This document shows, in pieces, positions 16,631 to 25,273 of a DNA stretch of 64,000 nucleotides (within the stretch, counting starts at the first letter, position 1; every line of letters starts with the position of its first letter). The position numbers and the translations under genes were made by a program. The stretch spans positions 578,501 to 642,500 of the forward strand of contig NZ_RCIZ01000002.1 of assembly GCF_003666685.1 (NCBI RefSeq). Reading direction: 5' to 3'. Source of the DNA: Mesorhizobium sp. YM1C-6-2. GTDB lineage: Bacteria; Pseudomonadota; Alphaproteobacteria; Rhizobiales; Rhizobiaceae. Below the pieces are notes generated by a model. That model was given only the letters and a program-made list of their open reading frames with translations, did not search any database and was not told the origin of the DNA.

Positions 16631-16705
16631 ATGGCAGACCTCTGCGACAACAAGGGCGGCAAGGCCGTTGCCATGTTCCACCTGGAGCCAGTCAAGGCAG
16701 CCTGA
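16631..16705 (+). CDS. Possible 24-residue peptide before the SDR gene
   Basis: An ATG-initiated frame encodes MADLCDNKGGKAVAMFHLEP plus four residues, ending 2 bp before the SDR start. A weak AAGGG lies 8 bases upstream of the ATG. It could be a translational leader for the SDR, or chance. No family is recognised. Confidence 0.25.
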   Translation: MADLCDNKGGKAVAMFHLEPVKAA

Positions 16706-16707
16706 TC

Positions 16708-17496
16708 ATGGTTCATCCCGAGGCATATCCGGAACAGGGTCCGCTGGGCGGCAAACGCGTCGTCGTGACTGGCGCGGCGAGCGGCATAGGCCGCGAGATC
16801 GCGCGCGTCTTTGCCGGCGCCGGCGCCGCCGTCGCCATCCTCGACATCAACGAAGCGGCGCTCGCAAAGGTGGCCGCCGACAATGGCTGCCGGCCATATC
16901 TCTGCGACGTCACCGATCCTGCCGCGGTTGCCGGCGTGTTCGAAGCCGTCGCGGCGGACATGGGCGGCCTCGACATACTTGTCTCGAATGCCGGATCGGC
17001 CGGGCAGGGGGCCATCGGCGACCTGCCGATCGAGGAGTTGCGGCGCAGCTTCGAGTTGAATTTCTTCGGCCACCAGAACGCCTGCCAGGCGGCCATCAAG
17101 ATCTTCCGGCGGCAGGGCCGGGGCGGCACGATCCTCTTTAACATCTCCAACCAGTCGGTCAATCCGGGCAAGGATTTCGGACCCTACGGCATACCGAAGG
17201 CGGCGACGCTGGCGCTCATGAAGCAGTATGCGGTCGACCACGGCCGCGAGGGCATCCGCGCCAACGGCATCAATGCCGGGCGCATTCGCAGCGGCCTGAT
17301 GACCGACCAGATGATCGTCGAGCGCGCGGGCGCCCGGGGCCTGACGCCGCACGAATACATGGCGGGCAACCTGCTCGGCGTCGAGGTGACCGCCAGCGAC
17401 ATTGCCGACGCGTTCCTGCATCTCGCCCAGATGGACAAGGTCAACGCCGCCGTGCTCACTGTCGATGGCGGTGTCATGGCGACATCGCTGCGGTAG
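16708..17496 (+). CDS. Short-chain dehydrogenase/reductase, probable polyol dehydrogenase
   Basis: 262-residue NAD(P)-dependent classical SDR. It has the TGAASGIG cofactor loop (about residue 22), NAG at the strand-4 position, a catalytic Ser in NISNQS and YGIPK (YxxxK) near residue 167. The LTVDGGVMATS ending is typical. It lies between dhaKL-type kinase genes and upstream of two tetrose-phosphate-type isomerases. The most economical role is oxidation of a C4 polyol (threitol or erythritol) to erythrulose (inference). Resemblance to the dehydrogenase half of aldolase/SDR fusions was noted. Confidence 0.88.
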   Translation: MVHPEAYPEQGPLGGKRVVVTGAASGIGREIARVFAGAGAAVAILDINEAALAKVAADNGCRPYLCDVTDPAAVAGVFEAVAADMGGLDILVSNAGSAGQGAIGDLPIEELRRSFELNFFGHQNACQAAIKIFRRQGRGGTILFNISNQSVNPGKDFGPYGIPKAATLALMKQYAVDHGREGIRANGINAGRIRSGLMTDQMIVERAGARGLTPHEYMAGNLLGVEVTASDIADAFLHLAQMDKVNAAVLTVDGGVMATSLR

Positions 17497-17535
17497 GCAA
17501 GCCACCGCTCCGGTAGCCAACGAAGTGCAGGTAAG

Positions 17536-19251
17536 ATGACGACGATCCACGACGCACCCGAAGACTTCGCCGCCGCCGCGCTGGCGGGCTTTTGCGCCAT
17601 ACACGGACGCAACGTACGCCTGGTGAGGGGCGGCGTGGTCCGCTCCACCGAAACGCCCAAGGGCAAGGTCTCGCTGGTTGTCGGCGGCGGTTCCGGCCAT
17701 TTCCCGGCCTTCGCTGGCTATGTCGGTCCGGGCCTCGCCGACGCTGCCGTGGCGGGCGACGTGTTCGCCTCGCCGTCGACCGCCGCCGTCGCGCGCGTCT
17801 GCCGTCATGCCGACCATGGCGGCGGCATGATCCTGGGTTTCGGCAACTACGCCGGCGACGTGCTGAATTTCAGCGTCGCGGCCGAACGCCTGCGCGCCGA
17901 GGGGATCGACGTGCGCATCGTGCCGGTGACCGACGACGTCGCCAGCGCGCCGGCTGAAACCGCCGCGAAGCGCCGCGGCATCGCCGGCACCGTCCTCGTC
18001 TACAAGGTCGCCGGCGCGGCGGCCGAGGCCGGCTTGCCGCTCGACGAGGTCGAGCGCATCACCCGCCACGCCAACGACCGGACCGTCTCCTTCGGGGTGG
18101 CGTTCGGCGGCTGCACGCTGCCCGGTGCGTCCGCCCCGCTGTTCACCGTTCCCGACGGCAAGATGGGGGTGGGGCTAGGCATTCACGGAGAGCCGGGCAT
18201 CCGCGAGGAGAAGACGCCGCCCGCCAGCGAACTCGCGAAGGTGCTGGTCGGCACGCTGGTTGCCGAGCGGCCCGCCGGCGCCAGGAAAGCCGCGGCGCTG
18301 CTCAACGGCCTGGGCGCGACGAAATACGAGGAACTCTTCGTTCTCTGGCAGGCGGTCGCTGCCGAATTGAAGGTGCATGGGCTTGAGATCGTCGAACCGG
18401 AGGCCGGCGAGTTCGTAACCAGCCTCAACATGCAGGGCTGCTCGCTCAGCCTCATGTGGCTGGACGACGAACTGGAGCGATACTGGCGCGCGCCGAGCGA
18501 TGCCCCCGTGCTGCGCAAGGGCGTGGCCATCGAGGCGAGACCGGCGACGGACATATTGGAGGATCGCGAAGACCAGGCCGTGTACGGTCCGGCGTCGGAC
18601 GCATCCAGGGAGAGCGGCCGTTGCATCGCGTCTCTCATTGCCGGCTTGGCCGCCGCCCTTCATGCGGCGGAGGACGAGCTTGGCCGCATCGACGCCGTCG
18701 CGGGCGACGGAGACCACGGCCAGGGCATGAGCCGCGGCTCGGCAGCGGCGTCTGCCGCCGCCTCGAAGGCGGTCGCCGCCGGTGCCGGAGCCGCCAGCGT
18801 GCTTGCCGCGGCAGGCGATGCCTGGGCGGACCGGGCAGGCGGCACGTCCGGCGCCCTGTGGGGCCTGCTCCTGCGGGCATGGAGCGGCGCGTTCGCCGAT
18901 GACAAGGCAGTCAGCCCGGACGCCGTCGTGGCCGGTGCGCGCCTAGCCCTTGACGGTGTGACGCGGCTTGGCCGGGCCCGCCTCGGCGACAAGACGCTGG
19001 TGGATGCTTTCGTGCCCTTCGTCGAAACGCTGGAGAAGAGCAGCGCCGCTGGCAAGCCGCTCGCGGAGGCCTGGGGCGATGCCGCCCGGGCAGCGAAGTC
19101 CGCTGCCGAGGCCACTAGGGCGATGACGCCGAAAATCGGCCGCGCCAGGCCGCTTGCCGAGCGCAGCGTGGGACATCCGGATGCCGGCGCTGTGTCGCTC
19201 GCGCTGTCGGCGGAGACCGCCGTTTCGTTTCTCCGGAAGCCGCAGGGCTAG
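17536..19251 (+). CDS. Fused DhaK-DhaL ketose kinase (L-erythrulose-kinase-like)
   Basis: 571-residue ATP-dependent kinase. The DhaK half (about 1-330) has VVGGGSGHFPAFAGYVG, FGNYAGDVLNFSVA and the substrate-binding His in GLGIHGEPG. The DhaL half (about 365-565) has VAGDGDHGQGMSRG and RPLAERSVGHPDAGAVS. Immediately downstream lie TIM-like and RpiB-like isomerases, the gene trio known from tetritol catabolism (LerK-LerI-DerI of Mycobacterium; EryH/EryI in Brucella). I therefore favour L-erythrulose to L-erythrulose 1-phosphate. Dihydroxyacetone or another ketose is possible. Confidence 0.88.
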   Translation: MTTIHDAPEDFAAAALAGFCAIHGRNVRLVRGGVVRSTETPKGKVSLVVGGGSGHFPAFAGYVGPGLADAAVAGDVFASPSTAAVARVCRHADHGGGMILGFGNYAGDVLNFSVAAERLRAEGIDVRIVPVTDDVASAPAETAAKRRGIAGTVLVYKVAGAAAEAGLPLDEVERITRHANDRTVSFGVAFGGCTLPGASAPLFTVPDGKMGVGLGIHGEPGIREEKTPPASELAKVLVGTLVAERPAGARKAAALLNGLGATKYEELFVLWQAVAAELKVHGLEIVEPEAGEFVTSLNMQGCSLSLMWLDDELERYWRAPSDAPVLRKGVAIEARPATDILEDREDQAVYGPASDASRESGRCIASLIAGLAAALHAAEDELGRIDAVAGDGDHGQGMSRGSAAASAAASKAVAAGAGAASVLAAAGDAWADRAGGTSGALWGLLLRAWSGAFADDKAVSPDAVVAGARLALDGVTRLGRARLGDKTLVDAFVPFVETLEKSSAAGKPLAEAWGDAARAAKSAAEATRAMTPKIGRARPLAERSVGHPDAGAVSLALSAETAVSFLRKPQG

Positions 19252-19317
19252 CCGCGGCGGGCGGATCGTCTCTTGCGGCATATGCGCGAAGAACCGGTGA
19301 GAGCCGAAGGACCAGGA

Positions 19318-20124
19318 ATGCAGACCTGCTGGGTCGGAACGAGCTGGAAGATGCACAAGACCCTTGGCGAGAGCTTGGCTTTTGCCGAGGCGCTTGTGGC
19401 TTTCATGCCCGGCCTCGACAGGCGCATCCAGCCCTTCGTCTTGCCCTCGTTCACGGCGGTTCGCGAGGTGAAGCGCGCGCTTGCGCAGACCCGCGTGAAG
19501 GTCGGCGCGCAAAACATGCATTGGGCCGACGAGGGCGCGTGGACGGGCGAGGTTTCGCCGGTCATGCTCAGGGATTGCGGCCTGGACCTCGTCGAACTGG
19601 GCCACAGCGAGCGGCGTGCGCATTTCGGCGAGACGGACCGTACCGTCGGGCTGAAGACGGCCGCCGCCGTCCGCCATGGCTTGACGCCGCTTGTCTGCGT
19701 CGGCGAGACACAGGCCGAGCTGGACAGCGGCCGGGTAGAAGAGGTCCTGACGGACCAGGTCCTGGGCGCGCTCCAGTTTCTGGACGAAGACACAGCCGCC
19801 GACGTCCTCTTCGCCTACGAGCCGGTGTGGGCGATTGGCGAAGGCGGAACCCCGGCGAGTTCCAGCTATGCCGATGGACGGCAGGCGTTGATCAAGTCGG
19901 TCGCCGCGACCCGGCTGGGCAAGGCCGCGACCGTCCTCTACGGCGGCAGCGTTAACGCGCGGAACGCCGCCGATCTGATCCGGCAGCCGAACATCGACGG
20001 CTTGTTCATCGGCCGTGCCGCCTGGCGCGTCGAGCACCTGCAACAGATCCTGAACGTGGTCTCGGCGTCCCTCGACGAAAAGGTGGCGGGCACCTCAGCC
20101 AAGCAAATGGAGCGACAGCGATGA
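19318..20124 (+). CDS. Triosephosphate-isomerase-like ketotetrose-phosphate isomerase
   Basis: 268-residue TIM-barrel isomerase. Catalytic residues are intact: Lys in GTSWKMHK, His in VELGHSERR, Glu in [13 protein letters not shown], and the phosphate loop LYGGSVN. The sequence [12 protein letters not shown] rather than GNWKMN is characteristic of the EryH/LerI type, which interconverts L-erythrulose 1-phosphate and D-erythrulose 4-phosphate, rather than glycolytic TpiA. ATG 19318 is chosen because [11 protein letters not shown] gives the normal N-terminus and AAGGA lies upstream. It overlaps the rpiB-like gene by four bases. Confidence 0.85.
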   Translation: MQTCWVGTSWKMHKTLGESLAFAEALVAFMPGLDRRIQPFVLPSFTAVREVKRALAQTRVKVGAQNMHWADEGAWTGEVSPVMLRDCGLDLVELGHSERRAHFGETDRTVGLKTAAAVRHGLTPLVCVGETQAELDSGRVEEVLTDQVLGALQFLDEDTAADVLFAYEPVWAIGEGGTPASSSYADGRQALIKSVAATRLGKAATVLYGGSVNARNAADLIRQPNIDGLFIGRAAWRVEHLQQILNVVSASLDEKVAGTSAKQMERQR

Positions 20125-20558
20125 AGATAGTGATTGGCGCGGACAGCGCCGGCAAGCCGTTGCTGGACGTCATCGCGGCGCACCTTGCCACCAAGCCGGA
20201 GCACAGCGTCACCGATCTCAGCCAGGCCGGCTACTATGCCGATCTCGCCGCCAAGGTCGGTGGGGACATCCTCCAGGGCCAGTTCGATCGCGGCATTCTG
20301 TTCTGTGGCACGGGCATCGGCGTCTGCATTTCGGCCAACAAAGTGCCCGGCATCCGCGCGGCGCTGACCCACGACACCTATTCGGCGGAAAGGGCGGCCA
20401 AGTCGAACAACGCCCAGATCATCACCATGGGGGCCAGGGTCATCGGGCCTGAACTCGCCAAGTCGATCGTCGATTCCTGGCTGGCGTCGGAATTCGATCC
20501 CGAAGGTCCGTCGGCAGGTAATGTGAAGGCCATCGACAGGCTGGATGCCGGACGCTAG
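20121..20558 (+). CDS. rpiB: RpiB-type isomerase (D-erythrulose-4-phosphate isomerase-like)
   Basis: 145-residue sugar-phosphate isomerase of the RpiB/LacAB family. It starts [14 protein letters not shown] (family GxDHxG position altered to GADSAG) and has the catalytic Cys in [15 protein letters not shown] and [20 protein letters not shown]. Translation is coupled to the TIM-like gene. In Brucella and Mycobacterium tetritol pathways an RpiB homologue (EryI/DerI) converts D-erythrulose 4-phosphate to D-erythrose 4-phosphate for the pentose phosphate pathway, which fits here. It is the last gene of this strand's locus and converges on the fix genes. Confidence 0.9.
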   Translation: MKIVIGADSAGKPLLDVIAAHLATKPEHSVTDLSQAGYYADLAAKVGGDILQGQFDRGILFCGTGIGVCISANKVPGIRAALTHDTYSAERAAKSNNAQIITMGARVIGPELAKSIVDSWLASEFDPEGPSAGNVKAIDRLDAGR

Positions 20559-20598
20559 CGCTCGTTGGCGCTTCCGGCCTGTGGGTGGTCGGGCAGAG

Positions 20599-20730
20599 CT
20601 AGAGCAGCGCCATGGCGACCGCCAGCAGGGCCACGGCAAGCGCCGCCATGCTGGGTATGATGACCGCGGCTCCCAAGCCAAATGCCAGTCCCGCGATCCA
20701 GTCGAATGGCCTGTCGGCTGATCTCGTCAC
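20599..20730 (-). CDS. 43-residue membrane protein coupled to fixS
   Basis: GTG-initiated frame encoding 43 residues. A short polar N-terminus ([10 protein letters not shown]) is followed by an almost continuous hydrophobic run, IAGLAFGLGAAVIIPSMAAL and AVALLAVAMALL, ending in TAG. The GTG overlaps the fixS stop as GTGA, a typical coupling arrangement. One long or two short membrane helices are possible. No family is recognised. Its place at the end of the cbb3 operon suggests an accessory role in the oxidase (inference). Confidence 0.6.
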   Translation of the reverse strand: MTRSADRPFDWIAGLAFGLGAAVIIPSMAALAVALLAVAMALL

Positions 20731-20951
20731 GATTTTTTCCCTTCCTTCTCATTTGCCGACCTAGTGTGATCGGCCGACGGGGCGTTCCTCGTCTCGTCAC
20801 GAAGAGGCGCCTCGGCTTCGGCCAGCAGCACCCGCTCGGCGGCGCCGTCGAGGTCGTCATACTGGCCGCTGCGCATCGACCACAGGAACGCGGCCAGTCC
20901 GACGACGCCCATTCCCAAAGCGATCGGCACCAGCCAGACTAGGTAGCTCAT
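20727..20951 (-). CDS. fixS: cbb3 oxidase maturation protein FixS/CcoS
   Basis: 74-residue single-span membrane protein. The N-terminal helix [20 protein letters not shown] is followed by [20 protein letters not shown], the hallmark FixS segment (xGQYDDL). A polar, Lys-rich tail is present. CcoS is needed for insertion of haem b and CuB into the cbb3 oxidase. It overlaps fixI by four bases (ATGA). Confidence 0.93.
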   Translation of the reverse strand: MSYLVWLVPIALGMGVVGLAAFLWSMRSGQYDDLDGAAERVLLAEAEAPLRDETRNAPSADHTRSANEKEGKKS

Positions 20952-23197
20952 ACCGCCTCCGCGAGGCGAAGGCTGCCTCCGGTCGTGGCAGCCGTGGCAT
21001 CGCTCTCCGCGTGGGGGAGGCGCATCGCATTGGCCACGACAAGGATCGACGACGCCGACATGGCGACGGCGGCCATCAACGGCGTCACGTAGCCGGCCAT
21101 GGCGATCGGTACGACGAGAACGTTGTAGGCGACCGCGAGGGCGAGATTCTGCTTCACCAGGCGCGACGCCTGGCGTGCGACGGTCACCGCCTGCGGCACG
21201 GCCCCGAGGCTCGAACCCAGGAACACCAGGTCGGCCGCATTGCGCCCGACGTCGGCCGCCGAGGAGGGCGCCATGGAGACGTGCGCGGCTGCGAGCGCAG
21301 GCGCGTCGTTCAGTCCGTCGCCGACCATCAGCACGCGCCGGCCGGCCTTTTCCAGATCCGCGAGGTGCCTGACCTTGTCATCCGGCAGCGCGCCGTGGCG
21401 CGCCGCGCCGATGTCCAGCGTCCGGGCAACCCTGCCGACTTCCTCTTCGCGGTCGCCGGACAGCACTTCCGTTGCCAGTCCCAGGCCGCCGAGCTTCCTG
21501 ACCGCATCCCTCGCGCCGGTGCGCAGATCGTCGGCGATCCTGAACCAGCCGGCGGGTTTGCCGTCCTTCGAAAACCAGACGGAGCCTTCGCCGCCCTCGT
21601 CGGTGAGCGTCCCGCAGGCCCATTCCTTCCTGCCGAGCCGATATTGGCTCCCGCCCACACGACCTTCGACGCCGCGTCCGGGAATCTCGTGGAAATCCTC
21701 GACCGACGCTTCCGATCTGCCCAGCGCGGCGACCGCGCGCGATGCTGGATGCCGGGAGAGTGCGGCGATTGCCGCTGCATTGGCGAGATCGCCCGGGCTC
21801 ACATCATGCCGTTCGACACGCGCGCTGCCCGTGGTCAGCGTACCAGTCTTGTCGAAAACGACCGTATCGATCTCGGCCAGCCGCTCCAGCGCGCTGCCGT
21901 CCTTCAGCGTGATGCCCTTGTCGAACAGCCGCCGCGCGGCCATGACCTGCACCATGGGCACGGCAAGGCCGAGCGCGCAGGGGCAGGTGATGATCAGCAC
22001 GGAAATCGCCACCGTGACCGCCTGGTGCCAGTCGCCAGTGAGCAGGAACCAGCCGGTGCCGGTGGCCAGCGCGAGCAGGTGGATGACCGGAGAATAGAGT
22101 GCCGCCGCGCGGTCGGCTATGCGGCGGTAGCGGGCGCGCCCGTTCTCGGCCGCTTCCATCAGCCTGACCATGTCGGCGAGGAACGAGTCCCGCGCCGGCC
22201 TGGTCGTGCGGATGGTCAGCGCGCCGTCGAGGTTCAGCGTGCCGGACAGCACTTCGGTACCCGCCGCCGAGGCCTGCGGCACGGATTCGCCGCTTACCAC
22301 CGAAAAGTCGAGGCTGCCGGCGCCGTCCACCACGATGCCGTCCACTGGTATCCTGTCGCCCGGAGCGACGGCGATGGTGTCGCCTGGCTGGATGTCGCCG
22401 AGGCTGCGATACTCGCGAACCCCGCCGGCGCCGACGACCGTCGCGCCCCGCGGCATCATCCGGGCGAGGCCGGTGACGGCGTTGCGCGCCTTCCTGCGCA
22501 TGGCGTGATCCAGCGTGCGCCCGGCCAGCAGGAAGAAGATCAGCGACGTCACAGCGTCGAAATAGGCATGGGCGCCGCCGGAAAACGTGTCGTAGAGGCT
22601 GAGCCCGAGCGCCAGCAGGATGCCTACGGAAATCGGCAGGTCCATGTTGGAGCTGCGCTTTCGCACTGCGCTCCATGCCGAGGCGAAGAACACGCGCCCC
22701 GAATAGGCGACCGCGGGGATCGCGAGCAGGGCCGAGATCAGGTGGAAGGCGTGGCGGGTCGCCGCGTCGGCGCCCGACCATACCGAGACCGACAGCAGCA
22801 TGATGTTCATGGCGGCGAAGCCGGCAACCGCGGTTGCCCGCAGCAGCCGCGACATTTCGGGGTCGCGTCCGCCGTCATCCGACTCGGCCAGGAACGCGTC
22901 GTATCCTGCCGCCTGCAAGGCATCGATCATGGGCGGCACGTGATCCTTGCCGCGCCAGCGCACCGAGACCCGCCGGGAGGTGAGGTTCAGCCGGGCGGCG
23001 ACGACGCCGTCGAGCCGCCGCAGGCTGTTCTCGATCGTCGTTATGCAGGCGCCGCAACGGGCCTGCGGCACCGACAGGTCAGTCTGGAAGATTCCGTCCC
23101 CGAGGTTGCGGCTGGCGAGGACGATCTCGTCCCCGTCGGCCGTGCGCCCCGGAATGAGCGCCAGCGCGGCTTCCGTTCCCGGCGCGCAGCAGCTCAT
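20948..23197 (-). CDS. fixI: Copper-exporting P1B-type ATPase FixI/CcoI
   Basis: 749-residue membrane ATPase delivering copper for the cbb3 CuB centre. An N-terminal Cys cluster (MSCCAPGTE) precedes one heavy-metal domain with the CGAC site in [14 protein letters not shown]. The membrane copper site [12 protein letters not shown], the phosphorylation site DKTGTLT, the SRHPASRAV helix and the [15 protein letters not shown] hinge are all intact. Residues in HMA and CPC match CcoI. It is followed by fixS and preceded, 4 bp away, by the DUF2189 gene rather than fixH. Confidence 0.95.
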   Translation of the reverse strand: MSCCAPGTEAALALIPGRTADGDEIVLASRNLGDGIFQTDLSVPQARCGACITTIENSLRRLDGVVAARLNLTSRRVSVRWRGKDHVPPMIDALQAAGYDAFLAESDDGGRDPEMSRLLRATAVAGFAAMNIMLLSVSVWSGADAATRHAFHLISALLAIPAVAYSGRVFFASAWSAVRKRSSNMDLPISVGILLALGLSLYDTFSGGAHAYFDAVTSLIFFLLAGRTLDHAMRRKARNAVTGLARMMPRGATVVGAGGVREYRSLGDIQPGDTIAVAPGDRIPVDGIVVDGAGSLDFSVVSGESVPQASAAGTEVLSGTLNLDGALTIRTTRPARDSFLADMVRLMEAAENGRARYRRIADRAAALYSPVIHLLALATGTGWFLLTGDWHQAVTVAISVLIITCPCALGLAVPMVQVMAARRLFDKGITLKDGSALERLAEIDTVVFDKTGTLTTGSARVERHDVSPGDLANAAAIAALSRHPASRAVAALGRSEASVEDFHEIPGRGVEGRVGGSQYRLGRKEWACGTLTDEGGEGSVWFSKDGKPAGWFRIADDLRTGARDAVRKLGGLGLATEVLSGDREEEVGRVARTLDIGAARHGALPDDKVRHLADLEKAGRRVLMVGDGLNDAPALAAAHVSMAPSSAADVGRNAADLVFLGSSLGAVPQAVTVARQASRLVKQNLALAVAYNVLVVPIAMAGYVTPLMAAVAMSASSILVVANAMRLPHAESDATAATTGGSLRLAEAV

Positions 23198-23201
23198 CGT
23201 G

Positions 23202-24020
23202 TCATTCCTCCGGTAATGCCACGGCGCGGTAGGCGTGCCAGGTCGCGTGGCCGAGCAGCGGGAAGATGACGATCATGCCGATCAGGCCGGTCGCGACGCA
23301 GATGCCGAACAGCACCAGCACCATGGCGCCCCAGGCGATCATGGGCAGCGGGTTGTTCCAAACCAGCCTCATGCTCGTGCCCATCGCGGTCAGCGCGTCG
23401 ATGCGACGGTCGAGAAGCATGGGGACCGCGAAGACGCTGATGGCGAAGGCGAAGGCCGCGAACAGGCCGCCGATCGCGGTCCCCACGATCACCATCGTCC
23501 ATCCGTAGGCGGTGCCGAACAGGACGCCGACCACGTGGTCGAGGCCGGGGAAGGCGGTTACGCCGAAGAACAGCGCCCACAGCAGCACTGCCGCCCGCGC
23601 CCACAGGAGCATCAGCAGGCAGAGCAGCAGCCCGGTGAAGAAGATCTGCGCGCCGGCGCGCGGGCGAACCCTCAGCATCGCGCCGAGGCCGATATCCTTG
23701 CCTTCGCCGATCGCGCGGCTTTTCTCATAGAGCCCGATCGCCAGGAAGGGCGCCACGATCAGGAACCCCGCCAGGGCCGGAAACAGGATGTAGTCGCGGC
23801 CGAACTCGACGAGCGTCCAGACGAACGCCACCGACAGCAGGAAGACTCCGATGCCGTATGCGATGCTGGAGGCGGGGTGTGTCCAGAAATCACGCCAGCC
23901 GGCGGCCAGCCAGCGCAGGCCTTCCAGCATCGGCAGATGCCGCTGAAGCCGCGGGTCGCGGGTCTCGCCGATGCCGGACGTCTCGCTGAGCAGCCAGTAG
24001 GATTTTTCGCTTTCGCTCAT
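23202..24020 (-). CDS. DUF2189 multi-span membrane protein
   Basis: 272-residue inner-membrane protein with about six hydrophobic segments. The DUF2189 features include an N-terminal [20 protein letters not shown] and [20 protein letters not shown], with [10 protein letters not shown] near the C-terminus. The function of DUF2189 proteins is not established; several occur next to cytochrome oxidase genes. Here the gene occupies the place of fixG/fixH between fixP and fixI, so an oxidase assembly role is plausible but unproven. Confidence 0.85.
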   Translation of the reverse strand: MSESEKSYWLLSETSGIGETRDPRLQRHLPMLEGLRWLAAGWRDFWTHPASSIAYGIGVFLLSVAFVWTLVEFGRDYILFPALAGFLIVAPFLAIGLYEKSRAIGEGKDIGLGAMLRVRPRAGAQIFFTGLLLCLLMLLWARAAVLLWALFFGVTAFPGLDHVVGVLFGTAYGWTMVIVGTAIGGLFAAFAFAISVFAVPMLLDRRIDALTAMGTSMRLVWNNPLPMIAWGAMVLVLFGICVATGLIGMIVIFPLLGHATWHAYRAVALPEE

Positions 24021-24032
24021 GTCCTTGTTCCT

Positions 24033-24224
24033 TCAGCAGGCCGACTTGGCGGCGCGATAGCCTTCGCCATCGTCCGCGCTCTTCACATGCGCAACGCAGT
24101 CCGGCTGCGACTTGAAGGCCACGTAGACGAGATGCGCGTTAGCCCCGACGAAAAGCAGCAGCCCGGCCGGGACCAGGAGCCATGGCAGCCATCCGCCCGG
24201 CAGTGAACGCCCGCGCCCGGTCAT
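24033..24224 (-). CDS. 63-residue membrane-anchored protein after fixP
   Basis: The frame starting at ATG 24224 overlaps the fixP stop (ATGA) and encodes 63 residues. A basic N-terminus (MTGRGRSLPGGW) is followed by one membrane helix, LPWLLVPAGLLLFVGANAHL. A probably periplasmic tail contains two cysteines (QPDCVAHV and the terminal KSAC). No established family is recognised. The conserved-looking Cys pair and position between fixP and fixI suggest redox or copper handling in cbb3 maturation (inference). Confidence 0.75.
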   Translation of the reverse strand: MTGRGRSLPGGWLPWLLVPAGLLLFVGANAHLVYVAFKSQPDCVAHVKSADDGEGYRAAKSAC

Positions 24225-25102
24225 GGCTGCTCCGTCCCGAGGTCGTGGACGTAAAGCGCCAGCGTCCTGATGTCGGCGTTGCTCAGCCGCTTCTCCCAGG
24301 TCGGCATATGGCCCTGCCGGCCCCCATGCACGGTCGCGATGATGGTGTCGAGATCGCCGCCATAGAGCCAGTGCCCGTCCGTCAGGTTGGGTGCGCCGAC
24401 CTCGCGGTTGCCTGCACCGTCCTCGCCGTGGCAGGCGGCGCAAGTGGTCAGGAACACCTCCCGCCCGGCATCGATGCGGTCGATGTTGTCCGCCGTGGAA
24501 TAGTCGGAATGGCTCAGCGAGTAGACATAGGCCGCGACGTTGCGCACCTGGTCGCGGTCCAGCATGTCGTCGCGCCCGAAGGCGGGCATCTGCCCGATCC
24601 TGCTCTCGGGATGGGCGGTGTTGATGCCGACGCGCATCGTCTGCTCGATCATTTCGGGACCGCCGCCCCAAAGCCAGTCGTCGTCGGTCAGATCCGGATA
24701 GTTCTTGCTGCCCTTGCCGTCGCGTCCGTGGCACGCGGCGCAGTTGTCGCCGAACAGTTGCCGCCCCGTGTCGCGGACCGTCCGCATCAGGGATTCGTCG
24801 GCCAGGATCTCATCATAGGGTTCGGTCTCGAGCTTGGTCGTCCAGGCGGAACGCTGCTGCTGGCCTTCGGCCACCTGCGCCTCGACTGTCGTCCTCTGGT
24901 CGACGCCGAGAAGACCTCTCGTGTAGGTCGTCCCCAGCGGCCAGGCGGGAACCAGGAACCACCAGGCGATCGCCCAGATATGCGTCACGATGAGGAACAT
25001 CAGCACGCCGCGCGGAACCGGCGTGTCCAGTTCCTTGATGCCGTTCCATTCGTGGCCCGTCGTCTCGCGGTCGGTGACGGGATCGCGTTCTATTTCTGCC
25101 AT
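24221..25102 (-). CDS. fixP: cbb3 oxidase dihaem subunit FixP/CcoP
   Basis: 293-residue cytochrome c subunit that accepts electrons from soluble cytochromes. One N-terminal membrane anchor (GVLMFLIVTHIWAIAWWFLV) is followed by two c-type haem sites, DNCAACHGRDGKG and TTCAACHGEDGAG, each with downstream Met ligands (QMPAFG; HMPTW). Length and order fit CcoP. Its start overlaps fixQ by 13 bp. Confidence 0.96.
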   Translation of the reverse strand: MAEIERDPVTDRETTGHEWNGIKELDTPVPRGVLMFLIVTHIWAIAWWFLVPAWPLGTTYTRGLLGVDQRTTVEAQVAEGQQQRSAWTTKLETEPYDEILADESLMRTVRDTGRQLFGDNCAACHGRDGKGSKNYPDLTDDDWLWGGGPEMIEQTMRVGINTAHPESRIGQMPAFGRDDMLDRDQVRNVAAYVYSLSHSDYSTADNIDRIDAGREVFLTTCAACHGEDGAGNREVGAPNLTDGHWLYGGDLDTIIATVHGGRQGHMPTWEKRLSNADIRTLALYVHDLGTEQP

Positions 25103-25266
25103 GGCCTGTCGTCCCGATCGAGGATGCTGTGCTTGGCGCGGTCGAATCGTTTCCGGTTGGAAGGCCAGAGGGCGTAAACGACGACGCAGACGAAGAAGGC
25201 CATCAGGTAGAACAGGCCCCAGCTCTTGGAAAAGGCGACGAGCGTATCGTGACTGATATCCATCAT
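25090..25266 (-). CDS. fixQ: cbb3 oxidase small subunit FixQ/CcoQ
   Basis: About 58 residues. The translation reads MMDISHDTLVAFSKSWGLFY, then one hydrophobic helix (LMAFFVCVVVYALW) and a basic tail (PSNRKRFDRAKHSIL), which matches the CcoQ pattern of SWG-x-hydrophobic helix then RP/N-x-RK. The start is ATG 25266 or 25263; GGAGGG precedes the first. CcoQ stabilises the CcoNOP complex. It lies between fixO and fixP as usual. Confidence 0.9.
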   Translation of the reverse strand: MMDISHDTLVAFSKSWGLFYLMAFFVCVVVYALWPSNRKRFDRAKHSILDRDDRPWQK

Positions 25267-25273
25267 GCCCTCC

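Noticed and set aside
21011-23269. Plus-strand frame of 752 codons opposite fixI
   Set aside because: fixI shows complete P-type ATPase motifs; this frame is only its complement-strand shadow.
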